64,000 nucleotides of DNA from Pelecanus crispus (lineage: Eukaryota > Chordata > Aves > Pelecaniformes > Pelecanidae). Of the stretch, positions 37,450-48,135 are shown one piece after another. The notes beneath the pieces were generated by a model. The model searched no databases, was not told where the DNA came from, and was given only the letters and a program-made list of their open reading frames with translations. Each line of letters starts with the position of its first letter. Positions within the stretch are counted from its first letter, which is position 1. The translations under genes were made by a program, and so were the position numbers. The DNA lies in NCBI RefSeq assembly GCF_030463565.1, contig NC_134643.1:119205809-119269808 (forward strand), given 5' to 3'.

Positions 37450-39527
37450 GTAGGTTTTTCAGTTTGGTACTTTGGCTTTTTTGTTTATTTTTTGCGTATG
37501 CTCTGGTTTTTTTTAAATGAGAAGCTCATATGTTACAGGACATGGGAGCAGGCCAAGGGAAGGGGCCCTAAGGCAGGGTTTAGAAGCCTCAAGAGTCAGA
37601 AAGGCTAAACTTCAAACATTTGTACACATGCAGAAATACTCAGGCAGGCATCCCTATGGAAATATGCCTTCAGCCATCCAGCATCACAGGCGGACAACCA
37701 GTCTCGAGTGAATACAAACCCAGTCCCCTTGCTGTCTTTGCATTCACTTTTGTAGGTGGCTACCACCTCATATAACTGATGGGACAGCACACGCGAGAAA
37801 GGTGTCTGCAGACAACTAAGCGGATATGGGGGATGCATGCTGCTTTTTAGCTCCTGCACCCCTCCTTTTTTTGATTTGAGATTAATAGTTTAGAAGACCA
37901 CGCAATATGGCATATAATTTCTACAGTGTTTCAGTTATGTATTTGGAAGAGGTTTCTAACTCATCTGCAATTATTCTCTTGCCTACGGCTTGCCAGAAAC
38001 ATTTTGAGGTGGGGAAAAGTAACTAGTTTGACTTATTTAATTTTGGCCATACAAGTAGTTTTGGACATGGGACAAATACTTGTCTTCGTTTCATAAATAA
38101 GCAACAGAGAAATGCCTTCTTTAAAGTATACCCATTAGACTTGCATCATTTAGCTATTGTTTGGTTTCATTCTTTTTAAAATGAAGATGTTTAAAATGGC
38201 CATATAAGAACTTTATATAACTTTCTTGAAATGAATATCCATACTGACAAAACAAGAGCTCCGTGCTCAGCATTAATACATGTCTGGTAAAAACTCTAAG
38301 GTTTAATTTGGTCATACAAATTTGCTCTGAACTTAAATTTGGCAGCCAATATCTAAGATTAATAATTTCTTTTATTAGCTTTCTAATATAACAATTTTTA
38401 ATTTACAAAGGAACAAGCAAAATAGCTGAAATATGGTATATCAAAAAAAAAAAAATCCAGCACAAAGTGAAATAGAGGTACTAGGGACATTTTATTTTAG
38501 AGGGAAGTTTTCAGCAGAGAAAAGCCTCTTCTATCCACATACACATTTCTGGAGTTCTTCCAGTATCTTAAGAAAGAGACTTGAATTCAATATTTTTCTG
38601 TGTTTTAAAACAAATAGCTTTACTTTCTAAGAAATTAGAGGAGAATAGAGGACTTAAAGTCCTCCTGAAAATGTAAATAGGGTACCTGAAAATGGATGTC
38701 TGCTGTACTGTTTATGTATAACAGCCTTTTGTAGGTGATTAAAAGAATTATAGAATGTGCTAATTATATGAACCCTAATTCTTTTTCAGTCAAAATTAGA
38801 TTTCTGCTATTCAAGGGTAAAAACATCTCTGAAACTGGTACATTTCATTTTGGTCTTATTTTTTACAAAAAAGGATTTTTTTCATGGTTGCAGAGGAAGA
38901 CAGATTCAAAAGCCACTCTCGTATACTAGACCAAATTTTAGTTTTGACAAATAAAAGGATATAGGCATCTCCAGAGGGCAATTTGCCACATTCTAAGAAA
39001 GATATAAAATAGGTGAAACATGTTACCCTTTGGCCAGTGCCCACTTCTCTCTCTTTCTGGTGCATGTTAAGGGAGGTTACGCAGATAGACAGCGTAGACT
39101 GAAGACCTAATTTTTCTGTACCTGCAGTTGGGTGATGTGAGTTCCACCTCATGTCCCCTACAAAGCTATTCACACAATCTGCTTGCTGGCACATCTCTTT
39201 CAAGACCTCACAGCTCCTTCAAGTTTTTTCTCCCAGAATCAGGCCTTTAGTTTATTTTCAACAGGTAATTTGATATTGTGCTTGTGAGCTATGTCTCATT
39301 TATATGCAGGTAAATGGAGATAAAAGACTGGGGCTCACTAGGTCTGTTTCAAAGCCTATTGCGGTCAGTGTGAGTTTCTATCCTTTAACTTTAAAGCATC
39401 AGGCTTGGGGTCTATCACATTCTGGTTCCTCCAACATGACTGTGAGTGTACATACTCGCGTGCATGAGCGCTGCAGATTTCTGGCCTTGGTGAATTGCCT
39501 TTTCTCCCTCACACCCTCCTACTTTGT

Positions 39528-39551
39528 AAAACCCCTTTGAAAAGGGGTTTT
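39528..39551. repeat. Perfect palindrome, 11-bp arms, 2-base loop
   Basis: AAAACCCCTTT at 39,528-39,538 is followed by GA and then its exact reverse complement AAAGGGGTTTT at 39,541-39,551. The tiny loop favours a cruciform over a stable RNA hairpin. It has no T-run or gene context that would make it a terminator in a eukaryotic genome. Confidence 0.9.
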
Positions 39552-40705
39552 GTAACAGGCGATTGCACAACCCTAAGCACCTTCAGATGAGGCTCCCTAA
39601 AAGGCAAAGTTCTAAATTTTTTTTGCTGTTTGGAGAACACCTTTTATCTCTTCTAAATTGGCTATCAAATTTTGCAGAGTTGGAATTACTTTCCTGACCT
39701 GCATGTGGTTTTCATAAAAAATTTATATTGGGAAGTACTATCAAAGATGGCATGTCCTCTTGCTACCAATCCAAAGACAAAAGGTTGAGTTTTACTCCAG
39801 ATTCATGACAAAGGATCCCCTCTAGTTGACCAATAGGTAAATAAGAATTTGGTCGTTTGGACTGGAGAGGCAAAACTAGCTAATAATCACATAAGTAGAC
39901 TAGCAAGCTGGATGCTTCTAGTCCATCAGTGGACCAGCATAGGTCCACTCAGACCCTTGAGGTACCATACAATGATGTACAAATGTACAGGTGGCGAAAT
40001 GAGCGCTTATCGCATTTAAACTAAGTAGTTTGAACCGTACTTGTGGTACTCCTTCTGAAGGGAATCTGAATATAGACTATGATATGGATGAACTGATTAA
40101 CCACTGATATTTCACTGACCAAAGAAAATCCTAGGTTAGAGAACAATGAACTACCTGCACTTGAGCAGGCCTTTTAAGTGCCTCAATAACTCATAGATTT
40201 TTTTTTAAATATATGAAATACAAAAATAGCTATGAATATGATGTCCATTCTCACACATTTTGGAAGACACAATGCAAAGTAAAATTACTGTAGTCTGTAA
40301 AATTACTAGTCAACATTTATTTTCCAGTATTGCCATAGATCTCAGTAAGGTCTCAATCAGTTGCATTAATATTGCAACAGAAATGAAGATAAGCATTGTC
40401 TAATATTGAGGAAATTACAAAGAGAAGGAATTAAATATATGTGCATATGCATATAGAAAATCAGAGAAAATCTTGTCAATGTTTGGTATTTTTACTTTTT
40501 TTTTATTGCTTATAATTCAAACTAAGTCATCCAGCCTCTCAGTTTATCCCAGCTGCCTCACAGGCTCTTCAGAAAGCAGTAGCAGATTTCTTGATGCTGT
40601 CATAGCAGAAGTTGACCTTTAGGAGGTATTTGAAATAGGAGAAAGGAACTGTGGAGAAAAAATGTTTGTCTGAACAAGGGTGGTCTGTAAAAAAGTATGA
40701 GGAGG

Positions 40706-40840
40706 AATAGAATAGAATAGAATAGAATAGAATAGAATAGAATAGAATAGAATAGAATAGAATAGAATAGAATAGAATAGAATAGAATAGAATAGAATAG
40801 AATAGAATAGAATAGAATAGAATAGAATAGAATAGAATAT
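40706..40840. repeat. (AATAG)n pentanucleotide microsatellite, about 26 pure copies
   Basis: An uninterrupted run of AATAG from 40,706 to 40,835 followed by AATAT. It is the reverse complement of the TATTC tail seen on the CR1 copy at 56,466-56,520, so it grew from a retrotransposon tail. The long open frame across it on the minus strand (repeating FYSIL) is an artefact of the array. Confidence 0.97.
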
Positions 40841-41010
40841 TCCAGTTGGAAGGGACCTACAACGATCATCTAGTCCAACTGCCTGAACCAGTTCAGGTCT
40901 GATGAAAAGTTAAAGCATGTTATTAAGGGCATTCGTTGTCCAAATGCCTCTTAAACACTGACAGGTTTGGGGCATCAACCACCTCCGTGGGAAGCCTTTT
41001 CCAAGTAGAT
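40706..41010 (-). mobile_element. CR1 3'-end fragment with expanded AATAG tail
   Basis: Minus-strand CR1 3' end: the sequence after the array (TTCCAGTTGGAAGGGACCTAC, CATCTAGTCCAACTGCC, CATCAACCACCTCCGTGGG) is the antisense of the CR1 3' UTR, with its pentamer tail at 40,706-40,840. The body is truncated after about 170 bases. It lies inside the candidate BIC intron, antisense to BIC. Confidence 0.92.
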
Positions 41011-42732
41011 GAAGTACAGTAAGGAACATGGCTGGTGGAATAGATGGCTTCTGTATAGTATTGACAGAAAAGGTGGCGGTAAGAATTGAATGCAAATGGG
41101 GAATACCTGAAGCGGAGATGACACTAGAGGAAAAATTATGTGTTGTGGTTTACATATCTTAAGTCAAATGTTGCTACTAAGAAATCCAGAGGGACATCTC
41201 AAAGGGATAGGCAAAGTCAATGATTAAATGAAGGCTAAAAATACAGAGACAGGTCTGTGGCTGCAGAGGTGGGAGGAGAACCAAGAAAGAAGTCACGAAA
41301 AGGCAAGTTGGGACAACATTTTCATGTATGTCTGACTGTCAAACAGGGATAAAGTAATCAAAGGGTAGAACATCTAGAGATGTTGATCTAAGAGATCAAT
41401 TCTGATACGGACAGCTTCTGTGAAGGCAATAGCAATGAAAGCAGATATGAAGTTCGAAAATGAAATTAAAACACACACCCATCTGAGGTCACTACAGCAG
41501 ATGAAGGAACAGAAAAGCAGATGAGTGGATGGGACCTGATGACCAGAGATCAGCAGATAAGATAGGAAGAATAAAATGTGTTATGCTGCTGTTAGTGACT
41601 GAAGGAAGACAGTGCTGGAAAGAGGAAGAGGGAAATCACACCAGCTCTTATGAGGTTTTTTCTTTTTTAATGTTGCAAGGGAAATAATAGAGGATTTTAT
41701 TTTATTATACTTAAGCACAAGTAGATGGTCAGTATTTCCATTGATGGCAAGGCCACATTTTTGGAGCTGTGTGAGAAGTGAGGCAGCAATGTATGTATTT
41801 GTTCATGTAATGGAAATTTGACAGCTGTACAAAAGGCTGTTACAAAGGTTCAGCAAGAGGAAACACATGTCATTTCTCACCACTTCCTGATTAAGCATGG
41901 TTCTTTTTTTTGCCTTTAGCACACAGAAGCAAAACAGTTTGCAGTGTTGGAGATGCTATATAGCTTTTAAACCCAAAATTAAAATGCTAGGGTGCCAGCC
42001 TAGGCAAAACAACCATTCCACTGCATGAATCCAAGATCACGGGAGTAGAAAAGCACCAAAGATGAAGGTTTGTCTGTGGTTATGGCTACCTGCCTACCCA
42101 CTTTTGCCTAGAGGGGCTGACTCTGGAGTAAAGGTGCAGAGAGCAAATGCTGCCTGAAGTGCCTCGCTTCCCTCACTGCTCAACAGTAATGTTGGAAGTA
42201 GGCATGTGCAAGCACAGCACTCATTCAGCTTCTTTAGAGAAGCAACTACTGGATCTATTAAAGTGATTGATTTCAAAAATATCCCTTCTCCAAGACTGAA
42301 CGCAGGAGAAGGCAGACTGAAGAGGAAAGTGCGTCAACCACAAATGGCTGCTGCAAACCACAGATAAAATATTCTTTTTTAGCAAAACCTGCAGGAGTCT
42401 TTAGCAAACCCTAAAAAGATACGAAAGAATTAGGGTTTGGGAAGCATGATGTAAAGAATAGCAACCTGGAATACCTTTAAGACAGTGCAAATTTACAAAA
42501 ATGTTCAAATATTCTTGGCGCAACAGACTCTGAAGTGACGGAAGCTTCTTGTAGCAAAGCTCTTGTCCTACTGCCTAGTGTGATCCTGATCCAAAGCTTA
42601 ATGAAGACAAATTTAGTGTTCCCACTAGAGGAACAGGTGTTTTGCATCAAGCCTTTCATAAAGATCTATGCCCACTGGGTGACAGCAAGTGAATAAGGAG
42701 TCAGGGACTTAGAGACATTAAAAGTGCAATAA

Positions 42733-42830
42733 TTGAATCAGAGACTAATTTAGTTTGGAAGGAATCTCTGAAGGTCATCAAATCTAAATCCCTGCTCAAA
42801 GCAGGTTCAATCCACAATAAGTTCAGATAA
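42733..42830 (-). mobile_element. Degraded CR1 3'-end fragment
   Basis: GAATCAGAGACTAATTTAGT, then TTGGAAGGAATCTCTGAAGG and TCATCAAATCTAAATCCCTGCTC follow the CR1 3' terminus consensus in order but with many substitutions. It is an old, short piece inside the candidate BIC intron. Confidence 0.65.
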
Positions 42831-44642
42831 GGCAATAGCCTTTTATTGGCAGTATTAACTGGTTTGCTTTCTTCCTAAAAAAAAAGAAAATTAATACCTT
42901 AACTTGCATGTCTCATCCTCCTCCCCTGCACCCCTCACCCTCCACACACATACCACATATGCACACACAACATTTAGGAGTATTGATGTATAGATTTAGA
43001 AACTGTTCACTTCATTGCCCACAAATGCAAATGTTACACCACAGGTCTCAGTGTCTACCATCAGTAGGAGTTTAGCCTGAACACTCATCAGAGTTCTGAA
43101 TCATCATTTTAAATTTGAGGTTTGGAAATTTCTCAACCACTTTTTTCTGCCTACAAAAATTTTATATTCATCTTGGAATTTTTTTTTTTGCCACTTACAT
43201 ATCACAACCGTGTACTTGGCTGGTTTCATTTAGAGTGGCACAAAGTGAAAGGTAATTTCCCTAAAATCTCTAAATTAGATCACAGTCTTACTATGACATT
43301 TTAACTTCCTCTTAAAACATGTGCTAGTAAGAGTAGGGAAGTTATAAAAGTACATAAGTTTCTTTAAAATTTACATACAAAAAAGAGCTCCAGAATTGTG
43401 TCTTATATATAATGTCTCATTTCCCATACTGTTTTTCTTGTTACTTTTTTCTTAAACAACAGTAAATGGGTTTTTTTTAAAAAAGTGGTTACTGGGAGAC
43501 CAAAGAGAAAGCAAACAAGATTCAACCATTTCTGAACTTTGCCCAGGAGCCGATACGTTATTTTAGAAGGATGGAGAAAGGAAAATATATTTCAATCAAG
43601 ACATACTTAGCAGAGAACTAACTGGGCATTATTTAGGCCTTTTTAAACCTGCTTGGAATGACTGTCTCAACTATTCCATCCTTATTACTGATGTAAGTAA
43701 CTGAAAATTGTAAAAAAATTTCAGATAATTGGATATATAATGAGGATTCTCTAACCTTTCTTCTACTGATGCATTTCTACTTCTTTTTGAGATTTCTTTG
43801 CAGAATTTTGAAATATTTTATAGAGTTACTGATTTCTAAAACTATGTTTTCCTTGTTAGTTTTCAGGGGAGAGCTCATAATAGGCTGAAAGAAGTAAAAA
43901 AATATGTTCAACTTTGGTCAAAAAAATTCAGCACTTATTAATTTTATGGTCAAAGCATCAGTGACTGTTAATATTAAGAAGTGATTAGCAAACAATGTAC
44001 TGTTCAACACAGACAAATATAGTAATTAATTTCATTCTAGCCTACCAGAACGAGAGTGTAGGAGCCCTGTATATGGATCCTAGACCAGCAACTAAATCTG
44101 TCCAACAGGTTTTCTTTCCACTCAGCGCTCACTTATTCCAGAATCCAAAAGAATATTTGTTGCTTAATCACAAACACCGCATACTGATGAAACTATGATT
44201 ATTTCTTAGCTCTGCTTCTTACATCATATTAAACAGTCAGCTCTCCTGACAGGTATTTTGTCTATTTAAGTAAAAATAAACCCAAGCAATTTTTGCTTTT
44301 GTTTTTCTTGGGTTCTTTGAGGAACTTGGCTGATATTAGAAGTTTTCATGAACTGATACCTAAAGGGATACAAAATTAGGCAAGACCATGCTACTGTCTG
44401 TATTCCTTCTGTTCAGTGCAAGTAAAGCAGCACAAAAAATGCAATAACAGAGTGATGGAAGTCCTTCAGAGAAGAAGAATAGTGAAGGTACTCTAGTTCT
44501 CATAAAAGTAACTAAAAAAATTGCAGGTTTGACTGGTTTTAAATGTACAGCAGATGGTTCCTTTGTATTTAACTAACTACAATCCTTTTTTCTCTGATGT
44601 CTGTCCTTTCTCTGGCATAATTTTTTTTATATGCATTTCTGT

Positions 44643-44674
44643 CTTTTTTTTTTTTTGTCTTTTTTTTTTTGTAG
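44643..44674 (+). promoter_or_regulatory. MIR155HG: Polypyrimidine tract and candidate 3' splice site of BIC exon 2
   Basis: Two long T runs interrupted by GTC are followed by GTAG at 44,671-44,674, with no intervening AG. This is a strong acceptor 85 bases before the mature miR-155 sequence. It is the best-scoring site by eye near the hairpin; use in vivo is inferred. Confidence 0.6.
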
Positions 44675-44759
44675 GTATATCAAGGGGAAAAAAACAGTGG
44701 TTTCAGTTCTTTATGTCTCATACTCCAGTCTCTGGAGTTCTTCTGTAGGCTGTATGTTG

Positions 44760-44781
44760 TTAATGCTAATCGTGATAGGGG
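44760..44781 (+). ncRNA. MIR155: Mature miR-155-5p
   Basis: The 22 bases begin TTAATGCTAATCG and end ATAGGGG. Seed AATGCTA is at 44,761-44,767 (positions 2-8). The C at position 12 agrees with the human/chicken form rather than the mouse form, which has T there. Arm boundaries are taken from the known mature product. Confidence 0.96.
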
Positions 44782-44798
44782 TTTTTACCTCTGACTGA

Positions 44799-44820
44799 CT
44801 CCTACATGTTAGCATTAACA
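44799..44820 (+). ncRNA. MIR155: miR-155-3p (passenger strand)
   Basis: The 22 bases begin CTCCTACATG and end GCATTAACA, complementary to the 5p arm with bulges. It differs from the human passenger strand as I recall it by one base (G instead of A at position 10 of the strand). Confidence 0.88.
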
Positions 44821-45205
44821 CTGTATCATGCCTCTTACCAGAATTCACATGGAACAAACTGCTGCTGTGGGAGGAGAACAGAAATCGTGAATCAGTCAGT
44901 ACTATGCTGGGAAAACCTCCGTTCTACGTGTAAAAAGACAAGTTGTTCTGCATACAGGCACGTTTGCTGGAACGTTTGCTAGGTTTAGAGTCACTGGAAA
45001 AAGCAGGGAAAAAAGCAGCTTTGTGTATCAGTAAGTCCTTACTAGGATGCAGAACGTGTAACATTTTGAGTGCAGCAACCTGCTTTTTATTTTGTTTTAT
45101 TGCTTTTCAGGTCTTCTGTCTTTACTTCCCACAAAAATATTTCATTTCTTCATGTTATTTAGGAAAGAAAAATAATGAATTAAACTTTTGGCATGTATAA
45201 CTGTG

Positions 45206-47915
45206 CATTCTATTGATTTCTGTAGAATTTTATTATATGTAAGAGAAAAACTAACAGAAAATGTTTCTCTGAAATTTTATTGTCAGTTCATTAGGAGAAA
45301 TGAGTCAATGGGTCATTAGGAAAAAATGAAAATATATTTATTTTACTCTAGGATACACTCTAGTGCATTCCAAACTTTTAGAAAAAAATCTCAGAAAATT
45401 CCAGAGACATAGGAAAGTATTGTTATATTTATTTTGTGGAAAGTCAAAACAGATACTGAATACTCACAGTCACACAACAACTGTGTGACAGAGCCAGTCT
45501 TTAAAACTCTCTATCTTACGTTCTAATTAAATCTGCTTAATGAATAGCTAAGTTATGAAACATTAGTTTGATGGGGGACCAGAAGGGGAAGCAAAAAACT
45601 CAAAGTACTCACCATTAATTAAGCAAAGAAATAAGGTTAATGTTTGTTCTTTATCAATACGTATACCTTTTTCCGTTCTCAGTGTTTTGACTGTGAACCC
45701 CAAGCATGAGGTATGATTACAGCACATGTCAAGACCGCAGACACTTATGAATCAATGGCCTCACATATAAAACAGTCTCACATATGAACAGTCTCACTGA
45801 ATATGATTTTTCCACTCAGACGGAACTGCTGCAGAGCATAAATGCTTTCCAAATCAGCCTGTAAGTTCAGTGGCTCCCCTGGGGATGCCTACAGCCAGGG
45901 GCCATGTCCACCAAGAAGCAAAAGCCAGCTTCGTCCCTTCCAAAGTCAGAGCCATAGCTCTGAGAGGGAATTCTCAGTATGGTGAAGCACATTTTGTTAA
46001 AGAAAAATGTATTCCTATTCATTTTGCAGGAAAAATAGCTTTGAAAGTGGGGAGGAAATTGTGGCAAAAGAGAGGAGGGGAGTCAATAGAAATTCTCATT
46101 TCTTGGGACTAGGGTGAAACAGTGCAACACAGTTCGATTTCCCTCTCCATTTGAGGCAAAGTTTGGCAGTATCAGTTCTCTTGCTGAAGCCAAGCCCCTG
46201 GGAGCAGGGGAGTCCCAGGCTTACAGGTCACTGCTGCTTGTCTTTTTGTGGTGCAGTTACCAGAGAACTGGCAGCAAGCCCGGTGCTGCCCTGGTGTGGT
46301 CGCAGTACTTACGGAGCACCTAGCTGCATGACTGACATTGAAAGCCAATTTTAAAGAGAAGATTTCTGTGAAATGCAGAAATCTGAAGATGCTGTTGAGC
46401 TTGTCTCCACAACTTCCCCCATGGGATGTACAGATTAAAAGGAAGTATTAATTAAGTGATTACATTTATGATGTCAATTGTGCTCACAAAAGGAAGATGT
46501 TACTTGATATTTTCCTTGGTTCCTCATTGCATTCAAAGAAGTGTCATTTACTGCACAGCACCAAGCCTGCAACCGGTAAGAGATTTTTTTCTCTTCTTCA
46601 AAGGCTTTAATTAACATCAGAGCAGTGCACCTGGAGTACAGTACCATCCTCAGTGCTTGTAAATGACACAGTACTGAAACAATGACCAGCTGTGACTTCC
46701 TTATTTCACCCCACCTTTCCACTCCCCAGCCTGGACTTCCCATTTCTATCCTACGTAGACACATGCCAATAGAAGGTATATTAAGGAAGAAAATGGGTCT
46801 TGCCACTCACCATTCCAATTCTTAGTCATGTTATAAAAATGTATGTTCCCTTACATTTTCTCTCTTTAAAATGTAAGTTGAGTGGTCTGCAAACTTAAGA
46901 AATAAATAGCATATATAAATATGGTCATTAGACCTTTTATGTGTATTTTTTCTGCATAGCTGATTCCCCAGAAAAGCAGGCATATTAAGTTGCAGATATT
47001 ATAAGAGCAGATATTAAAAAAATAGGTTTTCTTTTTACTCTGAAAAATGCTAATGCTGTCCATGACTGGAGTTAAATCTTGTGAAAGACCACAGCATGAT
47101 AGCATTACCATTTTCAGATGGTTGGTGTTCTTCAAGAAATAGCCACTGCCAACTCTTCTCATTGAACACCTCTATGATATTGAGTTCCTGTGTCTGGATT
47201 CCTTAAAAAACTAATAAAATAAATGTAGCTACACTAGCAAGTTCACTGGCTTCAAACATAGCAAAGTATTGCAATAAACTGAGTGGTATAGCATTAGATA
47301 AGTTACCAAACAGCAGTAAGAGATTACTTCTTGCCAGAGGTTAAAATAGAAAGGGAAGCTCATTCTGGCTGCTGTCATAAAAGGACTCAACATCTACTGA
47401 TGATTGAGCGTCTTCATCACTTGCATGTGTTCAGTTTCCCAGGGAAGAGTTTCACTTCCTTGGTAACAAAAAAATAACTCACTCTTGACATTTAATTCCT
47501 TCTGTTATGAAGGAAGTCAGACTAGATCATAATTGCCTTTCCTATCTCCAAAATCTGTGATAATATGGATTACAGAATATTTCTTTGGGAAAAAAAAAAT
47601 CTCACTTGGTCAGACAGTGTGTATACAAAGCTGGAACTGACTCAGCTCAACCTTCCTACTGCCACCTCTTCGGATCAAGACACCATGTAGCTTTAACCTT
47701 GGTACGGAGTTTCCTTTTTCGTTAAAACCAATAAATAAAAGAGAAGGCTCAAGAGTCCTAAGCTCAGAGCAAAATTTCTGCAATTTGGAAAAGTTTCAAC
47801 TCCCTTTCAAACAAGAGGTAGAAGGAGGAACAACTTGAACCTAAGAAGCCATGGAGCTACTACTGAGATGTGCAACAGGGAAGAAGGCTTCAGGTCCTGC
47901 CTTTTCCCCTCTAAT
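45206..47915. other. Region between BIC and MRPL39, first part
   Basis: No coding gene is supported. It contains possible poly(A) signals for longer BIC transcripts (ATTAAA 46,434; AATAAA 46,901). Open frames up to 110 codons have no domain. Confidence 0.45.
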
Positions 47916-47916
47916 C

Positions 47917-48135
47917 GTAGAATCACAGAATGGTTTGGGTTGGAAGGGACCTTTAAAGATCATCTAGTCGAACCCCCCATGCCTTGGGCAGACACATCTT
48001 CCACTAGATCAGGTTGCTCAAAGCCCTGTCCAACCTGCCCTTGGACACTTCCAGGGTTGGGGTATCCACAACTTCTCTGGGCAACCTGTTCCAGTGCCTC
48101 ACCACTTCCATAGTAAAAAAATTTCTTCCTTATTT
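47917..48135 (-). mobile_element. CR1 3'-end fragment, well preserved
   Basis: Minus-strand CR1 3' end with the classic order: GTAGAATCACAGAATGGTTT, GGTTGGAAGGGACCTTTAA, GATCATCTAGTCGAACCCCC, ACTTCCAGGGTTGGGG, CAACCTGTTCCAGTGCCTC. The internal sequence differs from the other copies here (CAGGTTGCTCAAAGCCCTG block), indicating a different CR1 subfamily. It is truncated after about 220 bases. Confidence 0.93.

Larger units (their letters stand above)
37450..44674 (+). other. MIR155HG: BIC candidate intron
   Basis: About 7.2 kb between the candidate donor (GTAGGT) and an acceptor preceded by two long T runs. It contains a palindrome at 39,528-39,551, a CR1 3' end with its AATAG array at 40,706-41,010, and a degraded CR1-like fragment at 42,733-42,830. 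I see no other convincing exon. Mammalian MIR155HG has a small middle exon, and I could not place a counterpart here. Confidence 0.5.
44758..44820 (+). ncRNA. MIR155: miR-155 precursor hairpin (pre-miR-155)
   Basis: The 12 bases TGTTAATGCTAA (44,758-44,769) are exactly complementary to TTAGCATTAACA (44,809-44,820). Between them the arms continue to pair with the bulges known for mir-155 (GATAGGGG opposite CTCCTA) around a short loop (TTTTTACCTCTGACTGA region). The 5p sequence is as in human and chicken miR-155. Dicer releases the mature 5p strand, which loads into Argonaute and represses immune-related targets through its seed AATGCTA. The hairpin sits in the candidate last exon of BIC and converges on MRPL39, as in human. 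Confidence 0.98.
37172..45205 (+). ncRNA. MIR155HG: BIC / MIR155HG primary microRNA host transcript (extent predicted)
   Basis: BIC is a spliced, polyadenylated non-coding RNA whose function is to give rise to miR-155, a regulator of lymphocyte and macrophage responses. In chicken it was first found as a common integration site of avian leukosis virus in lymphomas and is described as a two-exon gene. The sequence gives the hairpin at 44,758-44,820, an AP-1/TATA promoter at about 37.1 kb, a candidate exon 1 with donor at 37,449/37,450, and a candidate acceptor at 44,674/44,675. The hairpin is certain; the start, splice sites and 3' end are predictions. The end given uses an ATTAAA signal at 45,179; ATTAAA at 46,434 or AATAAA at 46,901 are alternatives. 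No long conserved open frame is present, as expected. Confidence 0.72.
44675..45205 (+). ncRNA. MIR155HG: BIC candidate exon 2 carrying miR-155
   Basis: The exon begins after the TAG at 44,672-44,674 and contains the whole miR-155 stem-loop near its 5' end. The 3' end is uncertain: ATTAAA at 45,179-45,184 is the nearest possible poly(A) signal, with ATTAAA at 46,434 and AATAAA at 46,901 further on. Confidence 0.5.

Noticed and set aside
40600..40869. 89-codon frame of repeating FYSIL
   Set aside because: It is the translation of the AATAG microsatellite, not a protein.
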